Source: Glaciecola sp048820975
GTDB lineage: Bacteria; Pseudomonadota; Gammaproteobacteria; Enterobacterales; Alteromonadaceae
Direction: 5' to 3'
Assembly (NCBI RefSeq): GCF_048820975.1
Contig: NZ_JBMEUF010000001.1
Location: 2,604,001 to 2,668,000 of the forward strand
DNA length: 64,000 bases
The notes under the pieces are model-generated. The model saw nothing but the letters and a program-made list of their open reading frames with translations. It did no database searches and was not told the DNA's origin. The translations under genes were made by a program, and so were the position numbers. Of the stretch, positions 44,241 to 53,451 are shown piece by piece (the first letter of the stretch is position 1; the number at the start of each line of letters is the position of its first letter).

Positions 44241-44342
44241 TATAGTTAGTGCTTAAAAAGAAACATGCACAGCCTGCACTGGGGCTGCTTAACAGTATCT
44301 TAAAAATGAGTGCTTTATGTCTTATTCAAAGGCACTCTAAAC

Positions 44343-45371
44343 TTATTCATTTTCAAGTATGTCAAATATTCTACCCAGTATAATTTGCGACAAATTCCAT
44401 TCATATCCGTTAAAATCGGTTGTATTAATAAACTGCACAACAACGGTATCTATTTCTGCGTTATATTCGGCAAGGCTCTGATAACCTGGTACAAGTCCGC
44501 CATGCTCATAAACATATATCGACGAGTATATTGCTTGCTCACCTTCATCAAAAACGGAGCCATCGTTTAAGGCTCTCAAAAATATTCCGATATCTTGTGC
44601 CGTTGCCAGCATGCCATTTTCCACTGATTTATAGTCTGTGTCGTCGCCAACATAGTAGCCGCTCATTACATCGTCTAAGTTAACTTGCGCCAATGAACTA
44701 TAAGTATTTTGAAGTTTGAGGCGGTCTAATATTTCTTCTTTAATAAACTGCTGATGACTGTACCCAACAGTTTGCTCGATTATGCGCCGTAAAAATAAAT
44801 AATTGGTGTTTGAATATTCATAGTCTTCACCAGGCGCAAAACTGGTTGGCATATCCAAAGCGTAGTCTAAGGGGTCTTTACCTTGACCTTGATTATCTTG
44901 CCAATACGCGCCGCTATACGTAAAGTCAGGCATACCGCTACGATGCTGCACCATTTGACGAACGGTAATCTGCTCTGCATAAGGGAGCTTGCCCACTAGA
45001 TCAGGGTAAAAGTCGGCAATGCTTGCGTCTAGAGATAAACGCTCTTTGGCCACCAGTTTCGTGATAGATACAGCCACAAAGAGTTTGCTGATACTGGCTA
45101 TTTTGAATAGCGAATGAGGGTCGGCGGGTGTTTCTGTTTTACGATCCTTAAAGCCACCGGCATAAAAACGTGGGGTTTGATCAGCCTTTTGCACATAAAC
45201 AATCATACCGTCAAAGCCATGCGAGATTGCCTCATCGACTTGATCTTGAACAGTGTTAGGTAAAGGTAAAATCCAAGCTTTAACAAGTATCCAAGGCACA
45301 AAAAACAATGAAACGACGGTAGCGCTGAATAACAAAACCCTAATAATAAAAATGGCACTTGGCTTCTTCAA
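44343..45371 (-). CDS. Serine beta-lactamase-like hydrolase (class C/esterase family)
   Basis: A 342-residue membrane-anchored protein: an N-terminal helix (IIRVLLFSATVVSLFFVPWI) leads to a penicillin-binding-like fold. The active site SxxK is SISK in FKIASISKLFVAV, the YxN motif is YSN in YEYSNTNYLF, and a GG motif (VYEHGGLVPGY) takes the third box. Such proteins are esterases, D-aminopeptidases or peptidoglycan enzymes rather than true beta-lactamases, so antibiotic resistance should not be assumed. It is convergent with the TonB-domain gene and is followed upstream by two hypothetical genes on the same strand. Confidence 0.85.
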   Translation of the reverse strand: MKKPSAIFIIRVLLFSATVVSLFFVPWILVKAWILPLPNTVQDQVDEAISHGFDGMIVYVQKADQTPRFYAGGFKDRKTETPADPHSLFKIASISKLFVAVSITKLVAKERLSLDASIADFYPDLVGKLPYAEQITVRQMVQHRSGMPDFTYSGAYWQDNQGQGKDPLDYALDMPTSFAPGEDYEYSNTNYLFLRRIIEQTVGYSHQQFIKEEILDRLKLQNTYSSLAQVNLDDVMSGYYVGDDTDYKSVENGMLATAQDIGIFLRALNDGSVFDEGEQAIYSSIYVYEHGGLVPGYQSLAEYNAEIDTVVVQFINTTDFNGYEWNLSQIILGRIFDILENE

Positions 45372-45404
45372 TTGGTCTTACCTTTTAATATTGACTGACA
45401 TTAA

Positions 45405-45722
45405 CTATTGGTAGGTAACAGAAACAAAGCCTCCTTTATTGTCAAATGATACTGTGCACGATTTGAAATTTAATAAGAGCATACTACTGTGCTTGATTTG
45501 TGTAACATTATTTTGCTCATCAATAATGTATGACGAAAACGTGCTTGTGTCTAACTGTCGTTTAACATTTTCAATCGTGCTGGCAGTACCAAAATTACCA
45601 CACAGATAATAAATTTCTTTGCGTGCTTCGTTTGCAAAAAATGCATAAACCACAGTAACTATTAATATGCATAGCAGTAAGAGGCCTGTAATCCTGAGTG
45701 ACTTTCGTGTTTTAACATTCAT
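45405..45722 (-). CDS. Hypothetical membrane-anchored protein
   Basis: A 105-residue protein with a basic N-terminus, one transmembrane helix (ITGLLLLCILIVTVVYAFFA) and a small extracytoplasmic domain with two cysteines (YLCGNFG and KSCTVSF) that may form a disulfide. Not recognised as a known family. It lies 33 nt upstream of the beta-lactamase-like gene and 16 nt downstream of the secreted hypothetical gene, so the three probably form a transcript. Confidence 0.6.
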   Translation of the reverse strand: MNVKTRKSLRITGLLLLCILIVTVVYAFFANEARKEIYYLCGNFGTASTIENVKRQLDTSTFSSYIIDEQNNVTQIKHSSMLLLNFKSCTVSFDNKGGFVSVTYQ

Positions 45723-45738
45723 GAGCTTAATGCTTACC

Positions 45739-46221
45739 TTATCTACCTTGTTCCCTCACTTCTTTTACCAATGCATTAAAACCCGCAGGATCATCAAGTT
45801 TTTGCGGAATGAGTTGGTAGTTTACGTCACCTAAGGCCCCCTTTACCGTGACATCGAGTATTCTGTCGCCGGTTAACTCTGCTCTTAGTGGCCCTTGCAA
45901 GGGTAGGTCATCACTGACAAAAATACCCGGAAACTGCTCGGTAAAAGGGTGAATAACCACCGTACCCGGTTTTATATTGAGCACAAACATGTGCAACCAA
46001 CCATCAATAGCATAAATACGCCCACGGTCGATACGGACAACTTTATCGATACTCGACACGCTCCACAAACCGTCTACCACCGATACTTCTTTGGGTTTTA
46101 CTTTAGTGATTGATGGAAAGAATACGCCAATTTCAGGTATTTGAACTTGTTGGGCATTTACCTTTGTTGACAAGCATAATACCGTTATAAAAACGGAGGC
46201 TAAAGTCATAGTTTTAAACAT
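45739..46221 (-). CDS. Hypothetical secreted protein
   Basis: About 160 residues from the ATG at 46221, which has an AAGGAAG Shine-Dalgarno and directly precedes a signal peptide (TMTLASVFITVLCLSTKVNA). A longer frame reaches 46314. The mature part is beta-rich (IGVFFPSITKVKPKEVSVV and VVIHPFTEQFPGIF) and ends in a charged helix. Not recognised as a known family. It is the first gene of a probable three-gene unit with the membrane-anchored protein and the beta-lactamase-like hydrolase. Confidence 0.6.
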   Translation of the reverse strand: MFKTMTLASVFITVLCLSTKVNAQQVQIPEIGVFFPSITKVKPKEVSVVDGLWSVSSIDKVVRIDRGRIYAIDGWLHMFVLNIKPGTVVIHPFTEQFPGIFVSDDLPLQGPLRAELTGDRILDVTVKGALGDVNYQLIPQKLDDPAGFNALVKEVREQGR

Positions 46222-46331
46222 ACGGAGCTTCCTTTTTTTGAGTATAGGGCAAATTAACACTATAGAGTCGCCACTTTGCCAGCTGTATTTGAGGATGGGT
46301 TTATGATTACTCATTTGTGGTGTTGGATAAA

Positions 46332-46390
46332 TTAGCGAAATATTTGTCGTTGAGCTGAAGTCAAGCTGACCTAAGTCACTGAACTTAAAT
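46332..46390 (+). repeat. Dispersed repeat copy 2
   Basis: It reads TTAGCGAAATATTTGTCGTT, then GAGCTGAAGTCAAGCTGACC and TAAGTCACTGAAC, in the same orientation as copy 1 at 42696-42757. It lies upstream of the secreted hypothetical gene and near the 3' end of the endopeptidase gene. A related 12-mer (AGTCAAGCTGAC on the minus strand) also occurs at 34940-34951. Confidence 0.7.
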
Positions 46391-46459
46391 ACGACCCGTT
46401 TTATTGTTTAATCTAGGCTCAGGGATTTAGTAACACTGACCCCCTTTTTAGTCTTTTAT

Positions 46460-47176
46460 TTAAGCATTCAGTTGCTGCACTCTACTGAGTAATTTAGCCT
46501 TATACATAAGCTGATTCCTAAAGTAAAAATTATCATCAATATGCACCGGGTCTTCGGTGTTGAAGTCACCGCCCCAGCGCAACACTGGATCATCTTGAAT
46601 ACACTGAATAAATGTACTTACCCCATCAGGCAATTGGCTTAAGTTAGACTTTTTAAGCAATTTTGAATTATATAATTTACCTGCATACATTACATTCATA
46701 TCAATTGCATGACCTACAAAATGGCAGCTTTTCGTAGCAGGAGGAACTATTGCCCCCAGCACCTGCTGATTAATATTACGAGTAGAAGACGTAACCCATA
46801 TTTTTACTTCACACTGTTTTGCGTAAACGTTCACTCTATTAAGCTCTGGCACAAAATCACAATCAACGTTTGCTCGTTCACCTATAAACTCGCTGCCACT
46901 AAATATCGTCGTTTTATACATTTCAGAAGGTGCTAGTAAAGACTGCGCACCTAACTCCTGACCGGTGAGCGTGTCGTCAATTTCAGTGGGCGGTATTTGT
47001 TCGACGTAGTTCCCATGCACGTAGCCAATTTCGCCGCTTTTACTTCGTACACGGTAAAAGGTCACTTCGTCGGTAATTTCAAGTACTTGGTTGTGGCGTA
47101 GTACGGTCACTTTTTTACCGTTGGGTTTATCTCGTAGATTTAAGCCAGAATCAGGTTTAACACGTGCTTGCTTCAT
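46460..47176 (-). CDS. SH3b-M15 D,D-endopeptidase-like endolysin
   Basis: A 238-residue protein with a bacterial SH3 domain at the N-terminus (SGLNLRDKPNG and IGYVHGNYVEQ, residues 10-60) and a C-terminal M15/VanY-like zinc peptidase: SCHFVGHAID (150-159, ligands His152 and Asp159 by family pattern) and DPVHID (209-214, His212 as third ligand). It has no signal peptide, as in holin-dependent phage endolysins. It starts 5 nt after the 3TM-holin-like gene. The pair looks like a phage/tailocin/GTA lysis module; L-Ala-D-Glu or D-Ala cross-link cleavage is the expected reaction. Confidence 0.83.
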   Translation of the reverse strand: MKQARVKPDSGLNLRDKPNGKKVTVLRHNQVLEITDEVTFYRVRSKSGEIGYVHGNYVEQIPPTEIDDTLTGQELGAQSLLAPSEMYKTTIFSGSEFIGERANVDCDFVPELNRVNVYAKQCEVKIWVTSSTRNINQQVLGAIVPPATKSCHFVGHAIDMNVMYAGKLYNSKLLKKSNLSQLPDGVSTFIQCIQDDPVLRWGGDFNTEDPVHIDDNFYFRNQLMYKAKLLSRVQQLNA

Positions 47177-47181
47177 CGATG

Positions 47182-47715
47182 TTATCCTTTTGGCTCTTGC
47201 TCAAAAGAAGACACCATGTTTTTAAGTGTTGAGCTATTCTGCTTTGCTGAACGAATTTTTTGGATTTTCTCAAATCCACGGGAACCAAAGTAAAAACCAT
47301 AAATTGTTAACATAACGGTTTGGAAAAACGGTATCCAGTCTTTTACCATGGAAATTTGTTCAGCGTTAAGCACTCCGCTAAATATGGTGCTAAAGGCAAG
47401 TAAGCTCACCACTACGGTCATAAATATGAGGGTCATAGGCCGAATATTCTTCGACAGCCAACTATCGCTTTTCATATCTAGTCTTAAGCGTTCGGTAAGT
47501 TCTTGCTCCATATTTTCTTCATGAAGGGCAGCCTCTCTATCCATTTGCATCAGTAATTCTTGCATACGAATACGGTAAGCCGTTTTGATTTTTTGCTGCT
47601 GAACTTCGGTAAGTGCTAGCTCTTCGTCAGAAGTAACTAGATCGTCTAATGCTTTGCCTACAGTGCTAACTAAATCAACAGTTGTACCACTGAATATTTT
47701 ACTTAACCATCCCAT
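47182..47715 (-). CDS. 3TM-type holin-like protein
   Basis: A 177-residue protein resembling the 3TM holins of phages and gene transfer agents. The N-terminal amphipathic helical part includes SDEELALTEVQQQKIKTA and a coiled-coil rich in Glu, Met and Gln. Hydrophobic helices follow (RPMTLIFMTVVVSLLAFSTI and FFQTVMLTIYGFYFGSRGF), and then a charged tail. It lies 5 nt from the endopeptidase gene, the usual holin-endolysin order. No other phage gene was seen nearby. Only two clear helices are visible, so the holin call rests on layout and context. Confidence 0.75.
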   Translation of the reverse strand: MGWLSKIFSGTTVDLVSTVGKALDDLVTSDEELALTEVQQQKIKTAYRIRMQELLMQMDREAALHEENMEQELTERLRLDMKSDSWLSKNIRPMTLIFMTVVVSLLAFSTIFSGVLNAEQISMVKDWIPFFQTVMLTIYGFYFGSRGFEKIQKIRSAKQNSSTLKNMVSSFEQEPKG

Positions 47716-47954
47716 TTTACTATTCCTTGTTGTTGTATTTAATACTCAACAAGCCAGCCATACAAAAGTACTCGCGTGTTAATTTTTATTAAAGGAATGG
47801 CAATCAACACCCCAAATTACAACAAGAAGACCTCCATGCCTTGGTATATAGTTTTCCATATTGTACAAAATTTCAACAATTATTTTCATTTTGTATTGTT
47901 ATAAGTGTGGCTTGAATTAAGATTTTTAAGCTAAGTTACCAATTTTCAAGCAAA

Positions 47955-47980
47955 AAAAACCCAGCTAATGCTGGGTTTTT
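47955..47980 (-). terminator. Intrinsic terminator of the atp operon
   Basis: AAAAACCCAGC (47955-47965) pairs perfectly with GCTGGGTTTTT (47970-47980) across a TAAT loop. It lies 22 nt after the atpC stop, at the end of the ATP synthase operon. The flanking T- and A-runs would also allow function in the other orientation. Confidence 0.9.
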
Positions 47981-48002
47981 ATATATGTTTTTAACTAAAA
48001 AC

Positions 48003-48416
48003 TTACTTTTTAAGTTTTTGTATTAAACGTAGTTGTGCAATTGCTTCTGCCAGTTCAATGGCTGCTTCAGCGTAATTTAAGTCTGCGCCACCTTGCGAAA
48101 TTTTATCTTCCGCATGTTTTTTGGCATCAGCCGCTGCTGCTTCATCTAAGTCTTCAGCGCGCACAGCGGTGTCGGCTAACACAGTTACTGAACCTGGTTG
48201 TATTTCTAAAATACCACCAGCAACGTAAATGAGTTCTTCTTCACCATGCTGCTTAACAACTCTAACCATACCTGGCTGCAAGCTGGTAATCAAAGGTGCA
48301 TGGCCAGGATGGATACCTAGCTCACCTTCACTACCTGTTACTTGGATAGTTTCCACTAAACCTGAGAATATCTCAGTTTCAGCGCTTACTACGTCCAAGT
48401 GTACTGTCATTGCCAT
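48003..48416 (-). CDS. atpC: F1 ATP synthase epsilon subunit
   Basis: A 137-residue epsilon subunit with the standard layout: a beta-sandwich N-domain (LDVVSAETEIFSG, GELGIHPGHAPLIT, GGILEIQPGSVTVLADTA) and a C-terminal helical hairpin (AEDLDEAAAADAKKHAEDKI) that can inhibit ATP hydrolysis. It is the last gene of the operon. AAAGGAGG is a strong Shine-Dalgarno just before the ATG, and a short GCAGC/GCTGC hairpin (48434-48447) lies in the atpD-atpC spacer. Confidence 0.97.
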   Translation of the reverse strand: MAMTVHLDVVSAETEIFSGLVETIQVTGSEGELGIHPGHAPLITSLQPGMVRVVKQHGEEELIYVAGGILEIQPGSVTVLADTAVRAEDLDEAAAADAKKHAEDKISQGGADLNYAEAAIELAEAIAQLRLIQKLKK

Positions 48417-48462
48417 GTTGGGCCTCCTTTAAGGCAGCTTACGCTGCACTTATCTAAGTAGA

Positions 48463-49845
48463 TTACTTCTTAGCTTTTTCTAAAGCTTCGTCAATTGAAC
48501 CAACCATGTAGAAGGCTTGCTCAGGAAGACTATCGTAATCACCATCAAGAATGCCTTTAAAGCCACTTATGGTGTCTTTCAAAGATACATACTTACCAGG
48601 AGAACCAGTAAAGACTTCAGCTACGAAGAAAGGCTGTGACAAGAAACGCTGAATTTTACGAGCGCGTGAAACCACTTGCTTGTCTTCTTCAGATAATTCG
48701 TCCATACCAAGAATCGCAATGATATCTTTAAGTTCTTTATAACGCTGTAGAACTGACTGTACGCCACGTGCTACGTCATAGTGCTCTTGACCAATTACGA
48801 GTGGGTCAAGTTGGCGTGAAGTTGAATCTAGTGGGTCTACCGCAGGGTAAATACCTAAAGATGCAATGTCACGTGACAATACAACCGTTGCATCTAAGTG
48901 AGCAAAGGTAGTAGCAGGTGAAGGATCGGTCAAGTCATCCGCTGGTACGTATACCGCTTGGATTGACGTGATTGAACCTGTTTTAGTTGACGTAATACGT
49001 TCTTGAAGTACACCCATTTCTTCAGCTAGTGTAGGCTGATAACCTACCGCTGAAGGCATACGGCCAAGAAGTGCAGATACTTCAGTACCAGCTAGTGTAT
49101 AACGGTAGATGTTATCTACGAAGAAAAGTACATCACGACCTTCGTCACGGAACTTTTCAGCCATAGTTAGGCCAGTTAGTGCAACACGTAAACGGTTACC
49201 CGGTGGCTCGTTCATCTGGCCGTATACTAGTGATACTTTATCTAGTACGTTTGATTCATTCATTTCATGATAGAAATCGTTACCTTCACGAGTACGCTCA
49301 CCAACACCAGCAAATACTGAGTAGCCGCTGTGCTCAATCGCGATGTTACGAATAAGTTCCATCATGTTTACGGTTTTACCAACTCCGGCACCACCGAATA
49401 AGCCAACTTTACCACCTTTAGCGAAAGGACATACAAGGTCAATAACCTTAATACCCGTTTCTAGTAGCTCAACTGAACTTGATTGATCTTCGTAGCTTGG
49501 CGCTTCACGGTGAATAGACATACGCTCTTCTTCACCAATTGGGCCAGCTTCATCAATAGGGTTACCTAGCACATCCATGATACGGCCTAGAGTGGCTGTA
49601 CCTACAGGAACCTGAATAGCTGCACCAGAGTTCTCTACAGAAATATTACGGCGTAATCCATCAGTAGTACCCATTGCAATTGAACGTACTACACCGCCAC
49701 CCAATTGTTGTTGTACTTCTAGAGTTAAGCCCGCTAAGTCACCTTCGGTCACTTTTAGTGCGTCATACACTCGTGGTACTGATGTTTGTGGAAATTCAAT
49801 ATCCACAACAGCACCAATGATTTGGACGACCTTACCTTGACTCAT
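48463..49845 (-). CDS. atpD: F1 ATP synthase beta subunit
   Basis: A 460-residue catalytic beta subunit. The Walker A loop is GGAGVGKTV, the Walker B is DVLFFVDNIYRYT, and the beta-specific ALLGRMPSAVGYQPTLAEEMG follows. The subunit carries the catalytic nucleotide sites of the F1 rotary motor. The length is standard for gammaproteobacteria. It is cotranscribed between atpG and atpC. Confidence 0.98.
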   Translation of the reverse strand: MSQGKVVQIIGAVVDIEFPQTSVPRVYDALKVTEGDLAGLTLEVQQQLGGGVVRSIAMGTTDGLRRNISVENSGAAIQVPVGTATLGRIMDVLGNPIDEAGPIGEEERMSIHREAPSYEDQSSSVELLETGIKVIDLVCPFAKGGKVGLFGGAGVGKTVNMMELIRNIAIEHSGYSVFAGVGERTREGNDFYHEMNESNVLDKVSLVYGQMNEPPGNRLRVALTGLTMAEKFRDEGRDVLFFVDNIYRYTLAGTEVSALLGRMPSAVGYQPTLAEEMGVLQERITSTKTGSITSIQAVYVPADDLTDPSPATTFAHLDATVVLSRDIASLGIYPAVDPLDSTSRQLDPLVIGQEHYDVARGVQSVLQRYKELKDIIAILGMDELSEEDKQVVSRARKIQRFLSQPFFVAEVFTGSPGKYVSLKDTISGFKGILDGDYDSLPEQAFYMVGSIDEALEKAKK

Positions 49846-49910
49846 AATTTGTCCTCTTAATTCCTAAAATTTGTTCTTTACCTAAATAGCTCGCTTTGTA
49901 CATACAGGGA

Positions 49911-50771
49911 TTAAACCGCTGCTGCACCCGATACAATTTCACTAATTTCTTGTGTAATCGCCGCTTGGCGAGCCTTGTTGTATACCAATTGCAAATCATC
50001 AATCAGGTTACCAGCATTGTCGGTAGCTGCTTTCATAGCTACCATGCGCGCCGCTTGTTCTGACGCGACATTTTCAACAACACCTTGGTAAACCTGAGAC
50101 TCAATGTAACGAACCATTAATGATTCCAAAATTTCTTTTGGATCAGGTTCGTAGATGTAGTCCCAACGATGTTTTAATGCTTTATCTTCTGATTTAGGCA
50201 AAGGCAACAATTGATTGACCTGTGGCTCTTGGGTCATGGTGTTTACGAAGTTGTTATAAACAAGGAATATCTTGTCTAATTTTCCTTCGTCGTATGCTTT
50301 AAGCATAACACGCACAACGCCAACAACGTCGCTAAGGCTTGGCTTGTCACCTAAACCTGATTCAGCGGCCATAACTTTGCCACCAAAACGGTTAAAGAAT
50401 GCAACAGCCTTTGAACCTAATGCGGCGAAATGAACGCCAACATCTTGTTCGCTGTAAGCTTTAACTTGCTGAGTTACTAACTTAAATTCGTTAGTATTTA
50501 AGCCACCACATAAACCACGGTCAGTAGAAATAACTATGTATCCTACATTCTTGACTTCACGCTCTTCCAAATAAGGGTGGCGATATTCCAAGCTACCGTT
50601 AGCAATGTGACCAATCACTTTTAGCATATTTTGTGCGTATGGACGACCAGAGGTCATACGGTCTTGCGCCTTCTTCATTTTAGAAGCCGCTACCATTTCC
50701 ATTGCACTGGTAATTTTTTGAGTATTCTTAATACTCCCAATCTTACCTTTTATCTCTTTTCCGCTAGCCAT
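49911..50771 (-). CDS. atpG: F1 ATP synthase gamma subunit
   Basis: A 286-residue gamma subunit: N-terminal GKEIKGKIGSIKNTQKITSA and C-terminal MKAATDNAGNLIDDLQLVYN/QAAITQEISEIVSGAAAV, both forming the coiled-coil rotor shaft. STDRGLCGGLNTN is the conserved core segment. It follows atpA in the standard order and links proton flow through Fo to the catalytic cycle of F1. Confidence 0.98.
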   Translation of the reverse strand: MASGKEIKGKIGSIKNTQKITSAMEMVAASKMKKAQDRMTSGRPYAQNMLKVIGHIANGSLEYRHPYLEEREVKNVGYIVISTDRGLCGGLNTNEFKLVTQQVKAYSEQDVGVHFAALGSKAVAFFNRFGGKVMAAESGLGDKPSLSDVVGVVRVMLKAYDEGKLDKIFLVYNNFVNTMTQEPQVNQLLPLPKSEDKALKHRWDYIYEPDPKEILESLMVRYIESQVYQGVVENVASEQAARMVAMKAATDNAGNLIDDLQLVYNKARQAAITQEISEIVSGAAAV

Positions 50772-50830
50772 GACACTTTCTCCAATTACTAAACGACAAG
50801 CCCCAATACAAAATACTGAGGCTTATTGAA

Positions 50831-52372
50831 TTACCAAGTTTGAGTAGACTTAAACGTGTTAAACGCTTCTTTCAACTGTGACTCGATATCGTCGTTGTAG
50901 TTACCAGTTTCATTGATTGTGTTCATAAGCGCGCTGTGCTCGTTATTCATGTATGAATGAAGAGCAGCTTCAAAATCTAGAACTTTATTAAGCTCTACAT
51001 CTTTTAAGAAGCCTTTTTCAGCTGCGAACAATGATACAGACGTTTCCGCTACCGATAATGGTGCGTACTGGTTCTGCTTCATAAGCTCAGTTACACGCTC
51101 ACCGTGTTCTAGCTGCTCACGTGTTTCTGCGTCAAGGTCTGAAGCAAACTGTGAGAAAGCCGCTAGTTCGCGGTATTGTGCAAGAGCAAGACGAATACCA
51201 CCGCCCAGCTTTTTAACAATCTTGGTTTGTGCAGCACCACCAACACGAGATACTGAAATACCGGCGTTTACTGGCGGACGAATACCCGCGTTAAACAAGT
51301 CTGATTCTAAGAAGATCTGACCATCGGTAATTGAGATTACGTTTGTTGGTACGAACGCTGATACGTCACCCGCTTGAGTTTCAATAATAGGTAAAGCGGT
51401 TAAAGAACCTGTTTTACCTTTTACTTCACCGTTGGTGTATTTTTCTACGTATACATCGTTTACACGAGCAGCACGCTCTAGTAGACGCGAGTGAAGATAG
51501 AAAACATCACCTGGGTAGGCTTCACGGCCTGGTGGACGTTTCAACAATAGTGATACCTGACGGTATGCTACAGCTTGCTTTGACAAGTCATCGTATACAA
51601 TTAGTGCATCTTCACCGCGGTCGCGGAAGTATTCACCCATTGTACAACCAGAGTATGGTGCTAAGTACTGAAGTGCTGCAGATTCAGATGCAGACGCAGC
51701 AACAATGATGGTGTGACCCATAGCACCGTGCTCTTCTAGTTTACGTACCACGTTCGCAATAGTAGAAGCCTTTTGGCCAATTGCTACGTAAACACACTTA
51801 ACGCCAGTGCCTTTTTGGTTGATGATTGCATCAACAGCAAGGGCTGTTTTACCTGTTTGGCGATCGCCGATAATCAACTCACGCTGACCACGACCAATTG
51901 GAATCATCGCATCAACAGACTTATAACCAGTTTGTACTGGTTGGTCTACTGATTGACGCTCAATTACGCCTGGTGCAATTTTTTCTACTGGTTCAAAACC
52001 AGCAGCTTCAATTGCGCCTTTTCCATCAATTGGCGCACCTAGTGTATTTACAACACGACCTAGTAAGCCTGGGCCTACTGGTACTTCTAGGATACGACCT
52101 GATGATTGTACTTTTGTACCTTCTTGTAGGTCCGCGTAAGGACCCATCACTACTGCACCTACAGAATCTCGTTCTAGGTTAAGTGCAATTGCGTAGCGAC
52201 TGCCAGGAAGCTCAATCATTTCGCCTTGCATAACATCGGCTAGGCCGTGTATGCGAATAATACCGTCAGTTACACCAACGATAGTTCCTTCATTTCGAGC
52301 TTCACTAACTACATTAAACTTTTCAATTCTATTTTTGATAAGTTCTGCAATTTCTGTGGAATTAAGTTGCAT
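50831..52372 (-). CDS. atpA: F1 ATP synthase alpha subunit
   Basis: A 513-residue alpha subunit, with the typical N-terminus MQLNSTEIAELIKNRIEKFN, a non-catalytic Walker A (GDRQTGKTA), the Arg-containing SVSRVGGAAQTK segment and the C-terminal helical domain. It alternates with beta in the F1 hexamer. It follows atpH by 14 nt and precedes atpG. Confidence 0.98.
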   Translation of the reverse strand: MQLNSTEIAELIKNRIEKFNVVSEARNEGTIVGVTDGIIRIHGLADVMQGEMIELPGSRYAIALNLERDSVGAVVMGPYADLQEGTKVQSSGRILEVPVGPGLLGRVVNTLGAPIDGKGAIEAAGFEPVEKIAPGVIERQSVDQPVQTGYKSVDAMIPIGRGQRELIIGDRQTGKTALAVDAIINQKGTGVKCVYVAIGQKASTIANVVRKLEEHGAMGHTIIVAASASESAALQYLAPYSGCTMGEYFRDRGEDALIVYDDLSKQAVAYRQVSLLLKRPPGREAYPGDVFYLHSRLLERAARVNDVYVEKYTNGEVKGKTGSLTALPIIETQAGDVSAFVPTNVISITDGQIFLESDLFNAGIRPPVNAGISVSRVGGAAQTKIVKKLGGGIRLALAQYRELAAFSQFASDLDAETREQLEHGERVTELMKQNQYAPLSVAETSVSLFAAEKGFLKDVELNKVLDFEAALHSYMNNEHSALMNTINETGNYNDDIESQLKEAFNTFKSTQTW

Positions 52373-52386
52373 GCTCTTTATCCCCG

Positions 52387-52920
52387 TTATGCTTGCAACG
52401 CGTCTGAAAGACGGTTCAATTTTGAATTTACGGAACCATCTATCACTGTATCGCCGGCCTTAATAATGACACCAGCGACCAATGCAGGATCCACGTTACA
52501 AATAAGCTTCACTTTACGTGCTAATCTTTTCTCTAGCGCCGCGCTAATATTGTCTTTCTGTTCACTTGATAATTCAATTGCAGACGTTACATCTACATCA
52601 ATCTCTTTATCATAATCTGCTTTAAGCGCAGCGAACATAGTGGCAATATCAGGCAAAGCTGATAAACGATTATTTTCAGCCAAAACTCTAATAAAGTTTT
52701 GACCCTGAGTGTTGAGTTGTTCTTCGCAAATGCTCACGAACAAGTCAGCTAGTTTTTCTGGTGCCATTGCACTAGATAGAACATTGCGCATGTCATCATT
52801 TTTGGTGACTTCTGCTGCAAATACTAGCATTTCCTGCCATTTCGCAATTTCTGCGCTCTCAACTGCAAAATCAAAAGCAGCTTTGGCATAAGGGCGAGCG
52901 ATTGTTGTCAATTCAGACAT
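52387..52920 (-). CDS. atpH: F1 ATP synthase delta subunit
   Basis: A 177-residue delta (OSCP) subunit: N-terminal helical domain with TIARPYAKAAFDFAVE and C-terminal KVKLICNVDPALVAGVIIKA then GSVNSKLNRL, the family signature. It joins the peripheral stalk b subunits to the F1 top. Spacing to atpF is 12 nt. Confidence 0.97.
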   Translation of the reverse strand: MSELTTIARPYAKAAFDFAVESAEIAKWQEMLVFAAEVTKNDDMRNVLSSAMAPEKLADLFVSICEEQLNTQGQNFIRVLAENNRLSALPDIATMFAALKADYDKEIDVDVTSAIELSSEQKDNISAALEKRLARKVKLICNVDPALVAGVIIKAGDTVIDGSVNSKLNRLSDALQA

Positions 52921-52932
52921 AGCTCATCTCCC

Positions 52933-53403
52933 TTATAGTTCAGCGACAAGTTTTTCAACAATGTCGTTTTGTGCCGCAGCGTCAATTTCACGTGCTAAGA
53001 TTTTTTCAGCACCAGCAATAGCTAAACCAGCTACTTGCTTGCGAAGATCTTCTCTTACACGGTTACGTTCAGCTTCGATTTCGGCATGACCTTGAGCGAT
53101 AATTTTTTCACGCTCAGAATGACCACGCTGTGTTTCTTCATCAACAAGTTGATTAGCACGCTTCTTAGCTTGTTCAACAATTTCCGCTGCTTGTTGCTTA
53201 GCTTCTTTAAGCTGAGCCGTAGCGCGTTCTTGAGCAAGTTCGAGGTCTTTTTCAGCACGCTCTGAAGCAGCCAAGCCATCTGCAATGGTCTTTTGGCGGT
53301 CTTCGATGGCAGCCATTAACGGCGGCCACACATACTTCATACAAAATGCCACGAAAACGGCAAATGCAATCAGCTGACCAATTAGAGTGAGGTTCATATT
53401 CAC
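52933..53403 (-). CDS. atpF: Fo ATP synthase b subunit
   Basis: A 156-residue b subunit (the E. coli length): one N-terminal membrane helix (LIGQLIAFAVFVAFCMKYVW) followed by PPLMAAIEDRQKTIADGL and a long charged coiled coil. It forms the peripheral stalk (dimer). It lies between atpE and atpH. Confidence 0.97.
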   Translation of the reverse strand: MNMNLTLIGQLIAFAVFVAFCMKYVWPPLMAAIEDRQKTIADGLAASERAEKDLELAQERATAQLKEAKQQAAEIVEQAKKRANQLVDEETQRGHSEREKIIAQGHAEIEAERNRVREDLRKQVAGLAIAGAEKILAREIDAAAQNDIVEKLVAEL

Positions 53404-53451
53404 CGCAGCTCTCCTTATTTAATGTTCGCTAAAACCAATAGTTCTTCTTAA

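Noticed and set aside
44343..45371. Antibiotic-resistance beta-lactamase
   Set aside because: The SxxK and YxN motifs show the fold, but the membrane anchor and overall layout fit the broad esterase/peptidase branch; no resistance claim is justified.
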